This document shows, piece by piece, positions 18,311 to 27,569 of a DNA stretch of 64,000 nt. The notes beneath the pieces were generated by a model, which saw nothing but the letters and a program-made list of their open reading frames with translations, ran no database searches and was not told the DNA's origin. Origin of the DNA: Senegalimassilia faecalis (GTDB taxonomy: Bacteria; Actinomycetota; Coriobacteriia; Coriobacteriales; Eggerthellaceae); contig NZ_SDPW01000001.1 in the NCBI RefSeq assembly GCF_004135645.1, positions 1,488,001 through 1,552,000 on the forward strand. Reading direction: 5' to 3'. A program made the position numbers and the translations under genes. The first letter of the stretch is position 1. Every line of letters starts with the position of its first letter.

Positions 18311-18492
18311 GTGCTCGGTGCTCGGTGCTCGGTGCTCGGTGCTCGGTGCTCGGTGCTCGGTGCTCGGTGCTCGGTGCTCGGTGCTCGGTGCTCGGTGCTC
18401 GGTGCTCGGTGCTCGGTGCTCGGTGCTCGGTGCTCGGTGCTCGGTGCTCGGTGCTCGGTGCTCGGTGCTCGGTGCTCGGTGCTCGGTGCTCG
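18311..18492. repeat. Tandem array of 26 perfect copies of GTGCTCG
   Basis: 182 bp made only of the 7-bp unit GTGCTCG repeated 26 times without a single mismatch, bounded by GGTATCAT on the left and GACGATAGG on the right. As 7 is not a multiple of 3, each forward frame reads the same heptapeptide in a different phase, which creates spurious open frames. It lies between the rplA terminator and map. Confidence 0.98.
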
Positions 18493-18579
18493 GACGATAG
18501 GTTCTAAAGGATGGATTGCCATTTCCGGTGATTGGGCAGTTGGGCGCTGATGGTAAATCTTTGATAGGAGTTGGTGGAA

Positions 18580-19353
18580 GTGGCAGTGATTTTAAAGTCT
18601 CCTGGTGAGATTGATGCTATGAAAGCAGCTGGCCAGCTTTCTGCTGAGGTGCTTCGAAAAGTCGGTGAATTGGTAAAGCCTGGCGTTACCACGCTTGAGC
18701 TTGATGAGTTCGCGGAAACGTATATTCGCGAACATGGTGGTATCCCTGCGTTCAAGGGCTATGGTGGGTTTCCGGGCTCTATTTGCGCATCGGTTAACGA
18801 ACAGATTGTGCATGGCATTCCGTCTAAAAAGGTGGTTTTGCAAACTGGAGACATTCTGAGTGTGGATACTGGCGCAACCGTTGATGGTTGGGTTGGCGAC
18901 AATGCTTGGACGTTTGCAGTCGGTAAGATTTCAGACGATAAAAAGCGCTTGCTGAAGGTTACCGAGCAGTGCATGTGGGCTGGTCTTGAAAGCGCTGTTG
19001 CAGGTAACCATCTTGGCGATATTGGGCATGCGGTTCAGTCTATTGCTGAAAAAGCGGGCTATGGCGTGGTGCGCGAATACGTTGGCCATGGGGTCGGCCA
19101 TAACATGCATGAAGAACCGAACGTTCCGAACTATGGGCATCGGCATCTGGGTATGAAGCTGCAGGTAGGCATGGTGCTTGCCATTGAGCCAATGATCAAT
19201 ATGGGTACGAGAAAGGTCGTCGATGGAGACGATGGTTGGTTAGTCTGCACGCGCGACGGAAAGCCGAGTGCGCATTTTGAGAAGATGGTTGCTATCACCG
19301 AAGACGGACCTGTGGTTCTTACCACCGAGCCGGATCATCGTCGTCCGCTGTAG
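18580..19353 (+). CDS. map: Methionine aminopeptidase type I
   Basis: Removes the initiator methionine from new proteins. The metal ligands of the pita-bread fold are visible: D in SVDTGATVDGW, D in WVGDNAW, H in GHGVGHNMHEEP, E in LAIEPM, and the final E in the FEKMVAITEDG segment, which varies on the usual EHT sequence. At 257 residues it is typical. The GTG at 18580 sits 9 bases after GGAG and fits better than the TTG at 18571, which abuts it. The 26-copy heptamer array ends 87 bp upstream and may influence its promoter. infA, a common neighbour, is absent. Confidence 0.95.
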   Translation: MAVILKSPGEIDAMKAAGQLSAEVLRKVGELVKPGVTTLELDEFAETYIREHGGIPAFKGYGGFPGSICASVNEQIVHGIPSKKVVLQTGDILSVDTGATVDGWVGDNAWTFAVGKISDDKKRLLKVTEQCMWAGLESAVAGNHLGDIGHAVQSIAEKAGYGVVREYVGHGVGHNMHEEPNVPNYGHRHLGMKLQVGMVLAIEPMINMGTRKVVDGDDGWLVCTRDGKPSAHFEKMVAITEDGPVVLTTEPDHRRPL

Positions 19354-19601
19354 CGTCTCTCGCTACTTTTTCGACAGGAGCTCAGCTACGAAATGGTAGT
19401 GCTTGAGAGGCTCTCCTTGGTTTGCGAAAACCAGGATGCTAATCGCTTTTATGGTGGATAAGCAACGCAACTGGAGCACTGGCAATTATCTGCAGATTAG
19501 TAAGTCGCACGAGCAATGCCTTTGTTCTTAGCAATTTTACCGTGGCTGCGGCTCATCCGTAGCCTCTGTTGCTGGGGGCTTGCTAGAGGAGTTTGTTCTA
19601 T

Positions 19602-19643
19602 AAACCATAATGGCCGCGGTTAACTCCGCGGCCATTATGGTTT
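19602..19643. terminator. Bidirectional terminator: 18-bp perfect inverted repeat
   Basis: Arms 19602-19619 and 19626-19643 are perfectly complementary around a 6-base loop. The A-rich left and T-rich right ends (AAACC and GGTTT) make it work on both strands, between the convergent map and methyltransferase genes. The rest of the 19354-19684 gap has only weak pairing and no supported gene. Confidence 0.85.
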
Positions 19644-19684
19644 AAGACTATTGAAGACCTTGTTGTGATTTCAATCGAGAGGAT

Positions 19685-20671
19685 TTATTTATCCCAGCTG
19701 ATGAAGGCCCAGGTGATAATGCGCGGATTGCGCAGGCGCAGAGCTTTTTGCGGCAGGCCGTGCTTATCAAGCGAGCCTACCTGGTCGTTCGCAACAAGGT
19801 TGTCGTTGAGCCATGCGTGCAGGCGCGCATAGGCAGATTGGCGTTGGGCCTCGGTGGTGACGGCGCCGGCGGCGTTGTCGATCATGCGTTGCAGGCTTTC
19901 CGCGGCCTCCTCGTGCGAGGCGAATGTTTCGTAGCGCTGCGACTGGATGTAGTCGACGCGTGGAAGCAGCCTTTCGTTCGCAAGGATGCAGATGGCGTAA
20001 AGGTGCTGGCGGAACACCGCGTCGGACAGGCCAAGCTCGGAAAGGATGCGCTCATCGGTGCGGGGGCTCGATCCGGTAGGCAGCGTGATGCAAACGCGCC
20101 GACGCGCGATGTCGGTCAGGCGCAGCAGACTGTCGCGCAAATCGTGCGTGGCGATGGAGCGCGATGCAACGCAGATATCGACCATGCCAGTGCGCACGCC
20201 TTTGGCCGCCCAGTCTTCGTCCCAACTCATAAGCTTGGGGAACACCGTGCGGATGCCTTGAGATTCCATGACGGTTTGCATGCGGTCGAGCATACCCTGC
20301 GAGAAATCGGCGGCTACCACCTTGTGCCCAAGTTCGCCAAGCGGCAGCGCGATGGAGCCGGTGCCGCAGCCCATATCGAACACCGTTTCGCCAGGCCGTA
20401 TGCCCATAAGCTCTATGAATCGACGGGCGTAAGGGCCGGCTTGCGCATCGGCGGGGAAGTTAAGCGCCCGCGCGTCCCATTCGGCCGAGTTGTCGGGACG
20501 GTTACGCGCGTTTTGCATCTGCTGCCATTCAGCGTTCCAATCGGCGGTGGAAAGCGCCGGCGCGAAAGCGAGGTTCTCCTCGGTTGGCGAAGCGCAGGCG
20601 GCGGAGACGTGCAGCGGTTGAGCACTGCGGAAATCGTTGGTGAAACCGTTTGCCGTGTTGTTTTCGGTCAT
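19685..20671 (-). CDS. Class I SAM-dependent methyltransferase
   Basis: A 328-residue protein with a Rossmann-like methyltransferase core. Motif I is VFDMGCGTGSIALPLGELGHKVVAADFS near residues 96-123. The N-terminal 75 residues are variable and include an EWQQMQNARNRPDNSAEWDARA segment typical of a group of anaerobe methyltransferases. The C-terminal half is predicted to form a substrate-binding cap. The substrate is unknown. No partner gene points to one; it is divergent from thyX, separated by 116 bp. Confidence 0.75.
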   Translation of the reverse strand: MTENNTANGFTNDFRSAQPLHVSAACASPTEENLAFAPALSTADWNAEWQQMQNARNRPDNSAEWDARALNFPADAQAGPYARRFIELMGIRPGETVFDMGCGTGSIALPLGELGHKVVAADFSQGMLDRMQTVMESQGIRTVFPKLMSWDEDWAAKGVRTGMVDICVASRSIATHDLRDSLLRLTDIARRRVCITLPTGSSPRTDERILSELGLSDAVFRQHLYAICILANERLLPRVDYIQSQRYETFASHEEAAESLQRMIDNAAGAVTTEAQRQSAYARLHAWLNDNLVANDQVGSLDKHGLPQKALRLRNPRIITWAFISWDK

Positions 20672-20787
20672 ACTGGAAAGCCCTTCGGGTAGTATCGGCG
20701 CAAGCCGATATATTGGATGACAAGGTTGATACGCGAAAGCGCCCCCTCGGCGCTTCGCTGCACTATTTTAAGACGAGGAGCATTGCT

Positions 20788-21468
20788 ATGCACGTTGAAC
20801 TTCTCTATCACACACCTGATCCGGAATGCGCCATCGCAACGGCGGCGCGTTTGTGCTATGCGCCGGTGGGTGCGGCCGAGCTTATGGAGACCATGCCGCC
20901 CGAGCGCGTGAAAAGCGTGCTGACCACTATCATGTCGTCGGGGCACTTCAGCACGCTTGAGCACGCAAGCTACACGTTCGCCATCGATGGGGTGTCCCGC
21001 GCGCTGACGCATCAGCTGGTACGTCACCGCATCGCCAGTTTCAATCAGCAAAGCCAGCGCTACGTGAAGTTCAAGGGCGAAGTGTCCGTGGTGAAGCCGG
21101 AAAGCGTGGCGGCGAATGCGGAGGCGTCTGCGAAGTTCGACGAGGCCATTCAGGCTGCCGTCGATGCGTATCACGCGCTGCTTGAGGCGGGCGTGCCGGC
21201 CGAGGACGCGCGCTACCTGCTGCCGAACGCGGCGGAAAGCAAAATCGTGGTCACCATGAACGTGCGCGAGCTGCTGCACTTCTTCAGCCTGCGTTGCTGC
21301 AATCGCGCTCAGTGGGAGATTCGCGATATGGCGCACCGCATGTTGGAGTTGGCGCGGCCCACTGCGCCGTTCATTTTCGCTGACGCCGGCGCGCCGTGCG
21401 TGCGCGGTGCGTGCCCCGAAGGCAAGATGACCTGCGGGAATCCATATCCGAAAGTGACGCGTGAGTAG
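20788..21468 (+). CDS. thyX: FAD-dependent thymidylate synthase
   Basis: ThyX makes dTMP from dUMP with methylenetetrahydrofolate and NADPH, using FAD. The diagnostic signature RHRIASFNQQSQRY fits RHRxxSxNxxSxR, near residues 77-90. The flanking FSTLEHASYTFAIDGVSRALTHQLVRH and the late LLHFFSLRCCNRAQWEIR block complete the fold. At 226 residues it is standard. The ATG at 20788 follows GACGAGGAG; the frame is open further upstream but without support. A classical ThyA is not in the window. Confidence 0.96.
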   Translation: MHVELLYHTPDPECAIATAARLCYAPVGAAELMETMPPERVKSVLTTIMSSGHFSTLEHASYTFAIDGVSRALTHQLVRHRIASFNQQSQRYVKFKGEVSVVKPESVAANAEASAKFDEAIQAAVDAYHALLEAGVPAEDARYLLPNAAESKIVVTMNVRELLHFFSLRCCNRAQWEIRDMAHRMLELARPTAPFIFADAGAPCVRGACPEGKMTCGNPYPKVTRE

Positions 21469-22780
21469 CTTGGCGAAGCAAAAGAGCGACCTTTCGCGTG
21501 CGTTTTCCGAAGACGGCGCGAACAAGACGCACGTAGGCGGGCAGGCGCTTATCGAGGGCGTCATGATGCGCGGCAAGTACAACTGGGCCGTGGGCGTGCG
21601 CGAACCGGACGGCGCAATCTACGAGGAGCAGCACGACCTGTCAAGTGGCCAGGCGAAAAACGGCTGGATGTACTGGCCGCTTGTGCGCGGCTGCCGCGCT
21701 ATGGTGGAGTCGCTGGTGCTGGGGTATAAGGCGCTTGAGATTGCGGCTATCCATGCGTTCAACGAGGACGAAGAGGATGCCAAGGACGCTGCCGCCAAAG
21801 ATCTCGACGCTGGTGGCAGGGCTGAGGTGGATTGCGTGGAGCAGTCTGAACCTGCGAAGCGCGATGGCGTAGTGGAAGCAGCGTCGCGCGCGGACGGCCA
21901 GGGCGGCTGCATGGCTGATGGCCAGATGCCGGCGTCGAATGAGCCGGCGTTCTCGTGGAAGGACGATTTCGGCAGACCCGATACGATGATCGACGCGCTT
22001 GGGGCTCAGCGGAGCCTTGAGGTGGTGTCGGAACCGTCGCAGCCAAGCGAGGCGAAGGCGGCGTCGGCGCCCGCTGCGGAAGACGATGCGGTGTTTGGCA
22101 AGAAGGAAATGGCCGTGTCCATGGTGTTGGGCCTGGTCATGGGTGTGGTGCTGTTTATAGTTGCGCCGGCGTTCATCACGAACCTGCTGGTGGGCGAGTA
22201 CGACTCGAACACGCTTGCGTGGAACGTGGTGGACGGCATTTTGCGCGTGGCGGTGTTCGTGTTCTACATCTGGCTGATCGGGCGCATGAGCGATATCAAG
22301 CGCATGTTCGGATACCACGGGGCCGAGCACAAGACCATCCATTGCTTCGAGCACGGGTTGCCGCTGACGTCGGAAAACGCGCGGCAGTTTCCGCGGTTGC
22401 ACGTGCGTTGCGGCACGGCGTTTCTGATCATGGTGATGATCATCGCCATTTTCGTGTACACCATCACGCCGCTTAACGGGCTGATTTCGGCGTGGGGCGT
22501 GCCCGATGGCGCCCCGAAGCTGGTGCTGGTCATTGTGGCGCGCATCGTGCTGATGCCGGTGATTGCGGGTATTAGCTACGAGATTACCGTGCGCTGGGCG
22601 GGCAGCCATCCCGACAACCCGCTAGTGAAGGTGGTGCTGTGGCCGGGTATGCAGATGCAGTACCTCACCACGAACGAGCCCGACGACGGCATGCTTGAAT
22701 GCGCCATCGCGGCCATGAAGCAGGTGCTTGAGCGCGAGGAGCAGGAAGCCGCGAAAGCGGCAGGCGCTGTTGAGGGCTAG
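21461..22780 (+). CDS. DUF1385 membrane protein (YqhQ family)
   Basis: A 439-residue protein with the family opening HVGGQALIEGVMMRGKYNWAV at about residues 24-44 and the later GYHGAEHKTIHCFEHGLPLT and RLHVRCGTAFLIMV motifs. Histidines and glutamates in these blocks suggest metal binding. Four or five membrane helices occur in the second half. Between about residues 95 and 200 lies an acidic, Ala-rich insertion with no recognisable domain. The biochemical function of the family is not established as far as I know. The GTG start overlaps the end of thyX by eight bases. Confidence 0.85.
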   Translation: MSSLAKQKSDLSRAFSEDGANKTHVGGQALIEGVMMRGKYNWAVGVREPDGAIYEEQHDLSSGQAKNGWMYWPLVRGCRAMVESLVLGYKALEIAAIHAFNEDEEDAKDAAAKDLDAGGRAEVDCVEQSEPAKRDGVVEAASRADGQGGCMADGQMPASNEPAFSWKDDFGRPDTMIDALGAQRSLEVVSEPSQPSEAKAASAPAAEDDAVFGKKEMAVSMVLGLVMGVVLFIVAPAFITNLLVGEYDSNTLAWNVVDGILRVAVFVFYIWLIGRMSDIKRMFGYHGAEHKTIHCFEHGLPLTSENARQFPRLHVRCGTAFLIMVMIIAIFVYTITPLNGLISAWGVPDGAPKLVLVIVARIVLMPVIAGISYEITVRWAGSHPDNPLVKVVLWPGMQMQYLTTNEPDDGMLECAIAAMKQVLEREEQEAAKAAGAVEG

Positions 22781-22945
22781 CAAAAAGCGCCGGTGCGTGT
22801 AAGGGTTGCTAATGGAAGCGGCGCGGTGCGAAAAGATGGTTCGTACCACGCCGTTTTTTTTTACGTTTTGGGACTGTGGGCGAAATGACTCGCGAACTGC
22901 GCTGCGGCCACTGCGGCTCGTTGACATGTCGGCCGTTAAGCAACG

Positions 22946-22975
22946 AAAAAGCCCCGCACGTGCGGAGCTTTTATT
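22946..22975. terminator. Bidirectional terminator
   Basis: A near-perfect 12-bp stem (AAAAGC ... GCTTTT with one C-A mismatch) lies between the convergent DUF1385 and exported-protein genes. Confidence 0.75.
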
Positions 22976-23002
22976 CTCGCTAACTTGCTGACTGCGCGGG
23001 CG

Positions 23003-23482
23003 CTAAGCGGCTGCGCATGCGAGCATTGGCAGGTACTGCTGTGCGCTAGCGGGAACGGCCAGGTCGATGTTTTGACCGTAAGCGCTGATGGTCACGTAGT
23101 TCGGATCGGAATACGTTGTAAGCGACGCGGGCACGCCTGCCGCCGATCCGCTGATGGTGGTTGTTGCTGCCGCGTCGGCGGGCAGCGTTACGGCTTGCCA
23201 ATCGTCGATGTCAAGGCTTTCGATGACGTTTTGGACCTGCGTGGTGGAGATGCCGGTGGCGCTGGATATATCGCGCGCGTGCGCAATGAGGGAATCCTCA
23301 ACAGCGGTTTTCACGCCTGAGGCGTCAATCGCCCGGTTTACCACAGCGGTTTTCGCACTAGATGCCGCGGTCTCAAGCGGGCTTGCGTTGGTGGATTGCG
23401 GCGTGATAGCGAAAACGCATGCCGCCCCCGCGACAACGATGATGATTGCTCCTGTGCAAATCCCTAATGCTTTTCGTATCAT
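23003..23482 (-). CDS. Exported or membrane-anchored protein of unknown function
   Basis: I do not recognise the family. The 159-residue protein starts MIRKALGICTGAIIIVVAGAACVFA, a charged N-terminus followed by one hydrophobic segment, so it is a signal peptide or an anchor. The rest is rich in Ala, Ser and Thr, includes a possible helical stretch (VNRAIDASGVKTAVEDSLIAHARD), and ends in hydrophobic residues. A good GGGAG site precedes the ATG at 23482. The frame continues upstream to 23644, but that part lacks coding character. No neighbour suggests a job. Confidence 0.65.
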   Translation of the reverse strand: MIRKALGICTGAIIIVVAGAACVFAITPQSTNASPLETAASSAKTAVVNRAIDASGVKTAVEDSLIAHARDISSATGISTTQVQNVIESLDIDDWQAVTLPADAAATTTISGSAAGVPASLTTYSDPNYVTISAYGQNIDLAVPASAQQYLPMLACAAA

Positions 23483-23744
23483 GCAATGCTCCCTAAACTC
23501 GCCCGGAAACCGGGTGATCCTCACTATATATGCATGACGGGTGGGTGCCGCCGCTGGTGCGTTCGTGGCCGAATGTGCAAGCGATGTGCAGCGATTCGAC
23601 GGCTTCCCGTAGAGACAAAAGTACCGTAGCTGCGCGCGATTCAAGAAACGTTCTTCAAACCGCCGCGAATCCTTCGCGTGACGGCAACGAAATCAACACG
23701 CTATCTGCTCATTTTTACGCGCCTGTCCGCAAGCGGGATGCACG

Positions 23745-23909
23745 GTTGTGGGCGGTTTGGTCGGTTGGCCAGCGCATTTGCGGCGCGATTAGATAGCGTT
23801 TTCCCAGATGGGGAATGGGTGCTTGGGGCGACGCCGCTTGAAAACCGCCCACAACGGAAGGGGCAGCGGCATGCGTGGACCCGCATTTCGCCGAAACCGC
23901 CCACGACGC
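23745..23909. repeat. Repeated AAACCGCCCACRAC motif before topA
   Basis: One copy on the reverse strand (23745-23758) is an exact 14-bp inverted match to the forward copy at 23842-23855. A third, one base different, lies at 23895-23908. A related GGTTGTGGG follows at 23943. They sit in the 624-bp gap 23483-24106, which holds no convincing gene, and may be sites for a DNA-binding protein. Confidence 0.6.
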
Positions 23910-24106
23910 AGCGGGTGCGGCAGTTTATGGAGGCAATTCGTACACGGTTGTGGGAAAAGTTGTGCTCGCGCGGTTCCAATCGTGTATGCTACGCACTACG
24001 CGTGACGCAAAAGCGCGCGAAAATCCCCGCACACGTAAATAAACGAATGGGGCAATCGTGTGAGCGATGTGGCCGGCACGGCCCGAAAGACGAGGAGGGA
24101 AGCCAC

Positions 24107-26710
24107 GTGAAGCTGGTGGTAACCGAGAAGAACGACGCCGCAACGAAGATCGCTTCGCTGCTGGGCGCGAAGAAACCGAAGGCGGACAAGGTGTATTCCA
24201 CGCCCGTGTACCGCTTTGAAGTCGACGGCGAGGAATGGGTGACCATCGGCCTGCGCGGCCATATCTTGGAGCCCGATTTTACGCCGTCTCTCATATATAA
24301 GAAGCGCGGCGGTTGGCGCGGCGTCACGGCCGACGGCGAAGCGGTTCCGGCCGAGCTGCCTGCAAGCCTGGCGCGCCCGCCGTTTAAAAAGAAAAAGCCG
24401 TTCACCGAAGACGGCGTGGAACTGAAGGCATGGAAGATGGATGCGCTGCCGTATCTGGTGTACGCGCCTATCGAGAAGCTGCCGAAGGAAAAGGAAATCA
24501 TCCGTAGCCTGAAGAACCTGGCGAAAAAAGCGGACTCCATCGTGATTGCAACCGACTTCGACCGCGAGGGCGAGCTGATCGGCTCCGATGCGCTGTCGTG
24601 CATCCAGGAAGTGAACCCCACGGCGCCGGTGTCGCGTGCCCGCTACAGCGCGTTCACGAAGGAAGAGATCACGCATGCGTTCTCGAATCTGGTGGAGCTG
24701 GACACGAACCTGGCAAGCGCCGGCGCATCGCGCCAGGACATCGACCTGATTTGGGGTGCGGTGCTGACGCGCTATCTGACGCTGGTGAAGTTCGCCGGCT
24801 ATGGCAACGTGCGCAGCTCGGGACGTGTGCAAACGCCCACGCTGGCGCTGATCGTGGCGCGCGAGCGCGAGCGCTTGGCGTTCATTCCCGAGGATTACTG
24901 GGTTATCAAGGGCGCGTTCGATGCCGGTGCGGCGGCGGGCCCAACGCCCGGCGACGGCGAGCTGGCGTTCGTGGCCCCGCATTCCACGGCGCGCTTCAAG
25001 GACGAGGCGGCGGCAAAAGCCGCCATGGCCGCGGTGGCAGGCGCCACCAATGCCACGGTTGCCGCGGTTGACAAGCGCACGCGCAAGCAGCAGCCGCCCG
25101 TGCCGTTCAACACCACCAGCTTGATGGCGGCGGCCTCGGCCGAGGGCCTTTCGCCAGCGCGCACCATGCGCATCGCCGAAAGCCTGTACATGGACGGTTA
25201 CATCTCGTATCCGCGTGTTGACAACACGGTGTATCCTAGCTCGCTTGACCTGGCTGAAGTGGTGAAAACCATCTCGGGCAACCCCGCGTACGGCCCGTAT
25301 TGCAACCAGCTGCTTTCCGCGGGCGAACTGCACGCCACGCGCGGCAAGAAGGAGACCACCGACCACCCGCCCATCTACCCCACGGCCAAGGCCACGCCCG
25401 ACGATTTGGCGCCGGCCGACTACAAGCTGTACAACCTGATTGCGCGCCGCTTCCTGGCCACGCTGTCCGATGCGGCCGTGGTGGAGGGCACGAAGGTCAC
25501 GCTTGACGTGGCGGGCGAGAAGTTCGCCGCGAAGGGCGACGTGCTGGTAAGTCCGGGCTTCCGCGCCATTTACCCGTACGGTATGAAGAAGGACGAGCAG
25601 CTGCCGGCCATGACGCAAGGCCAGCAGGTTGCGTTCAACGGCGCCGAGTGCACGAAGAAGCAGACCGAGCCGCCGGCGCGCTACAGCCAGGGCAAGCTTA
25701 TCCAGGAAATGGAGAAGCTGGGCCTGGGCACGAAGTCCACGCGCCACAGCATCATCGAGCGTCTGTACACGGTGAAGTACATCCAGAACGACCCCATCGA
25801 ACCCAGTCAGCTGGGCATGGCGGTGTGCGACGCGCTTGACAAGTTCGCACCGCACATCACTCACCCGCAGATGACGGCCGAGCTTGAAGAGGAGATGGAC
25901 AACATCGCCGAGGGCCGCAACACGAAGGTCGCGGTGGTGACGAACAGCCGCAACTTGCTGGCTGAGCAGCTTGCGAACTTGATTCCGCACTCCGAAGAGG
26001 TCAAAGACGCCCTGGCCGACGCCGTGGCGGCCGACGCCTACGTGGGCAAGTGCCCGAAGTGCGGCAAGGACCTGCAGATTCGCGTGTCGCAGAAAACGCG
26101 CGGCATGTTCATCGGTTGCGCCGGCTGGCCCGATTGCGACGTGACCTACCCGCTGCCGAAGGGCAAGGTGGAGGCGCTGCCCGACCCGTGCCCCACGTGC
26201 GGCATGCCCCAGGTGAAGGTGACGGCATTCCGCTCCAAGCCGCGCACTATCTGCATCGACCCGAATTGCGAGACGAACAAAGAGCCCGACGTGGTGGTGG
26301 GCGAGTGCCCCACGTGCGCCGCGGCTGGCAAGAAGGCCAAGCTTATCGCGCAGAAGAACCCGCGCACGCTTAAGCGCTTCATCCGCTGCGAGAACTACGA
26401 CGAGTGCGGCGTGGGCTACCCCTTGCCGCAGTACGGTGTCATCACGGCCACCGACGAGGTGTGCGAGCATTGCGGCGCGCCCATGGTGATCGTCACCACG
26501 AACCGCGGCCCCTGGAAGCTGTGCCCGAACTTCAGCTGCCCGGGTAAAGAGATCGAGGCCGAGAAGAAGGCTGCTGCCAAAGAGGCGAAGGCGACAGAAA
26601 AAGCTGCCAAGAAAGCGCCGGCCAAGAAGGCCGCCGCGAAAAAGCCTGCGGCGAAGAAGACGACCGCCAAGAAGACGGCGGCGAAGAAAACGGCCGATAA
26701 AGCCGAGTAA
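24107..26710 (+). CDS. topA: DNA topoisomerase, type IA
   Basis: An 867-residue relaxing topoisomerase. The N-terminal Toprim domain starts KLVVTEKNDAATKIA and has the DxDxE triad as DFDREGE at D150, D152 and E154. The catalytic tyrosine is Tyr368 in ISYPRVDN, where valine replaces the usual threonine. Four zinc-ribbon-like CxxC modules follow from about residue 648, and the last 50 residues are Lys/Ala repeats like a histone tail. The opening and layout resemble the archaeal-like topoisomerases of actinobacteria. The GTG at 24107 follows GAGGAGGGAAGCCAC. An upstream in-frame extension to 23678 is not supported. Confidence 0.93.
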   Translation: MKLVVTEKNDAATKIASLLGAKKPKADKVYSTPVYRFEVDGEEWVTIGLRGHILEPDFTPSLIYKKRGGWRGVTADGEAVPAELPASLARPPFKKKKPFTEDGVELKAWKMDALPYLVYAPIEKLPKEKEIIRSLKNLAKKADSIVIATDFDREGELIGSDALSCIQEVNPTAPVSRARYSAFTKEEITHAFSNLVELDTNLASAGASRQDIDLIWGAVLTRYLTLVKFAGYGNVRSSGRVQTPTLALIVARERERLAFIPEDYWVIKGAFDAGAAAGPTPGDGELAFVAPHSTARFKDEAAAKAAMAAVAGATNATVAAVDKRTRKQQPPVPFNTTSLMAAASAEGLSPARTMRIAESLYMDGYISYPRVDNTVYPSSLDLAEVVKTISGNPAYGPYCNQLLSAGELHATRGKKETTDHPPIYPTAKATPDDLAPADYKLYNLIARRFLATLSDAAVVEGTKVTLDVAGEKFAAKGDVLVSPGFRAIYPYGMKKDEQLPAMTQGQQVAFNGAECTKKQTEPPARYSQGKLIQEMEKLGLGTKSTRHSIIERLYTVKYIQNDPIEPSQLGMAVCDALDKFAPHITHPQMTAELEEEMDNIAEGRNTKVAVVTNSRNLLAEQLANLIPHSEEVKDALADAVAADAYVGKCPKCGKDLQIRVSQKTRGMFIGCAGWPDCDVTYPLPKGKVEALPDPCPTCGMPQVKVTAFRSKPRTICIDPNCETNKEPDVVVGECPTCAAAGKKAKLIAQKNPRTLKRFIRCENYDECGVGYPLPQYGVITATDEVCEHCGAPMVIVTTNRGPWKLCPNFSCPGKEIEAEKKAAAKEAKATEKAAKKAPAKKAAAKKPAAKKTTAKKTAAKKTADKAE

Positions 26711-26740
26711 GGTACTTGCGCAGTAAGCCAAGGTGAAAGC

Positions 26741-26776
26741 AAAGGCGGCGTCCCGTTTGGGACGCCGCCTTTTTGT
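26741..26776. terminator. Bidirectional terminator between topA and the TetR gene
   Basis: A perfect 14-bp stem (26741-26754 with 26759-26772), a GTTT loop and a T-run on the forward side. Confidence 0.92.
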
Positions 26777-26784
26777 TGCAATAG

Positions 26785-27456
26785 TTATTCCTTGCCCCAG
26801 GCCCACGTAGCGGGGTCTTCGGGCGTGCGCCAGTTGCAGGGGTCGGGCGCGGCCATGGCGCGCGTGCCGGCGATGATGAAGTCGATGCCCTGGTGGAACA
26901 TCTCGATGTCGGTGTCCGCGTCGGAGATGGTTGTCCAGCGCCCGCCGGCGTACTGGTCTTCGGCCTTCGTGGTGAGCTTGAGCTTGCGCTTCACGGCCAT
27001 GTCGATGAACCCGGTCAAATACGAGCGCACCACGCTGTACATGGTTTCGTAGATGTGGTCGGACATGCCCTGATCGGTATGCAGGTAGTAGATGTTGCGT
27101 CGATGTTGCTGCGGCGTTTCGATCTGCGTTTGCATCTGCACGATCCTGATATTCGGATGCGCTAGGTTCGTGCGCAGGATAGATCCGCACGTGCGGTGCA
27201 GCGTGTCTTCCCAGAATTCTCCGGCAATCGGTGCGTTGTCGATTTCGGACTGCATCTTCTGCAGCACGTAGAACAGCAGCTGCTTTTTCGAGGGCACATA
27301 GGTGTACACGCTCATGGTGCCGATGCCAAGTTCTTCGGCAAGGGCGCGGATACTGAACTTCGCATATCCTTGCGCATCGATCATGCGGAACGCGGCGTCG
27401 ACCACTTCCTCTTGCGTGGTTGCGGTGCTTGTTGGTTTTTGAGGGGACTGTGCCAC
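26785..27456 (-). CDS. TetR/AcrR family transcriptional regulator
   Basis: A 223-residue regulator. The helix-turn-helix lies in RMIDAQGYAKFSIRALAEELGIGTMSVYTYVPSKKQLLFYVLQKM near residues 24-68, the classic TetR N-terminus. The C-terminal half should bind a ligand and mediate dimers. The GTG at 27456 is the best start I see, but no strong ribosome-binding site decides it, and the frame is open to 27663. It is divergent from the flavin reductase, and two operator-like repeats lie between them, so it probably represses the reductase-cytochrome pair and itself. Confidence 0.82.
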   Translation of the reverse strand: MAQSPQKPTSTATTQEEVVDAAFRMIDAQGYAKFSIRALAEELGIGTMSVYTYVPSKKQLLFYVLQKMQSEIDNAPIAGEFWEDTLHRTCGSILRTNLAHPNIRIVQMQTQIETPQQHRRNIYYLHTDQGMSDHIYETMYSVVRSYLTGFIDMAVKRKLKLTTKAEDQYAGGRWTTISDADTDIEMFHQGIDFIIAGTRAMAAPDPCNWRTPEDPATWAWGKE

Positions 27457-27569
27457 GAGTGAATCGCCTGCTAACTGGTGTTTAAAACTTGAAACGGACT
27501 CGAAGGTTAAAGCAAATATCGCCAGAACCCCCAACGGTGGGAAATTGTCCACAGAGAAAGCTTGAAAAC

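Noticed and set aside
18311-18492. CRISPR-like array
   Set aside because: The units are contiguous 7-mers without spacers and no cas gene is nearby.
18177-18550. Open frames with repeated ARCSVLG or EHRAPST peptides
   Set aside because: They are produced by the 7-bp array, which is open in all forward frames and one reverse frame; no start signal or family supports a protein.
23996-27190. A 1064-residue reverse open frame over topA
   Set aside because: An antisense shadow of a GC-rich gene with His/Arg-rich composition; the topA frame has a clear family, start and terminator.
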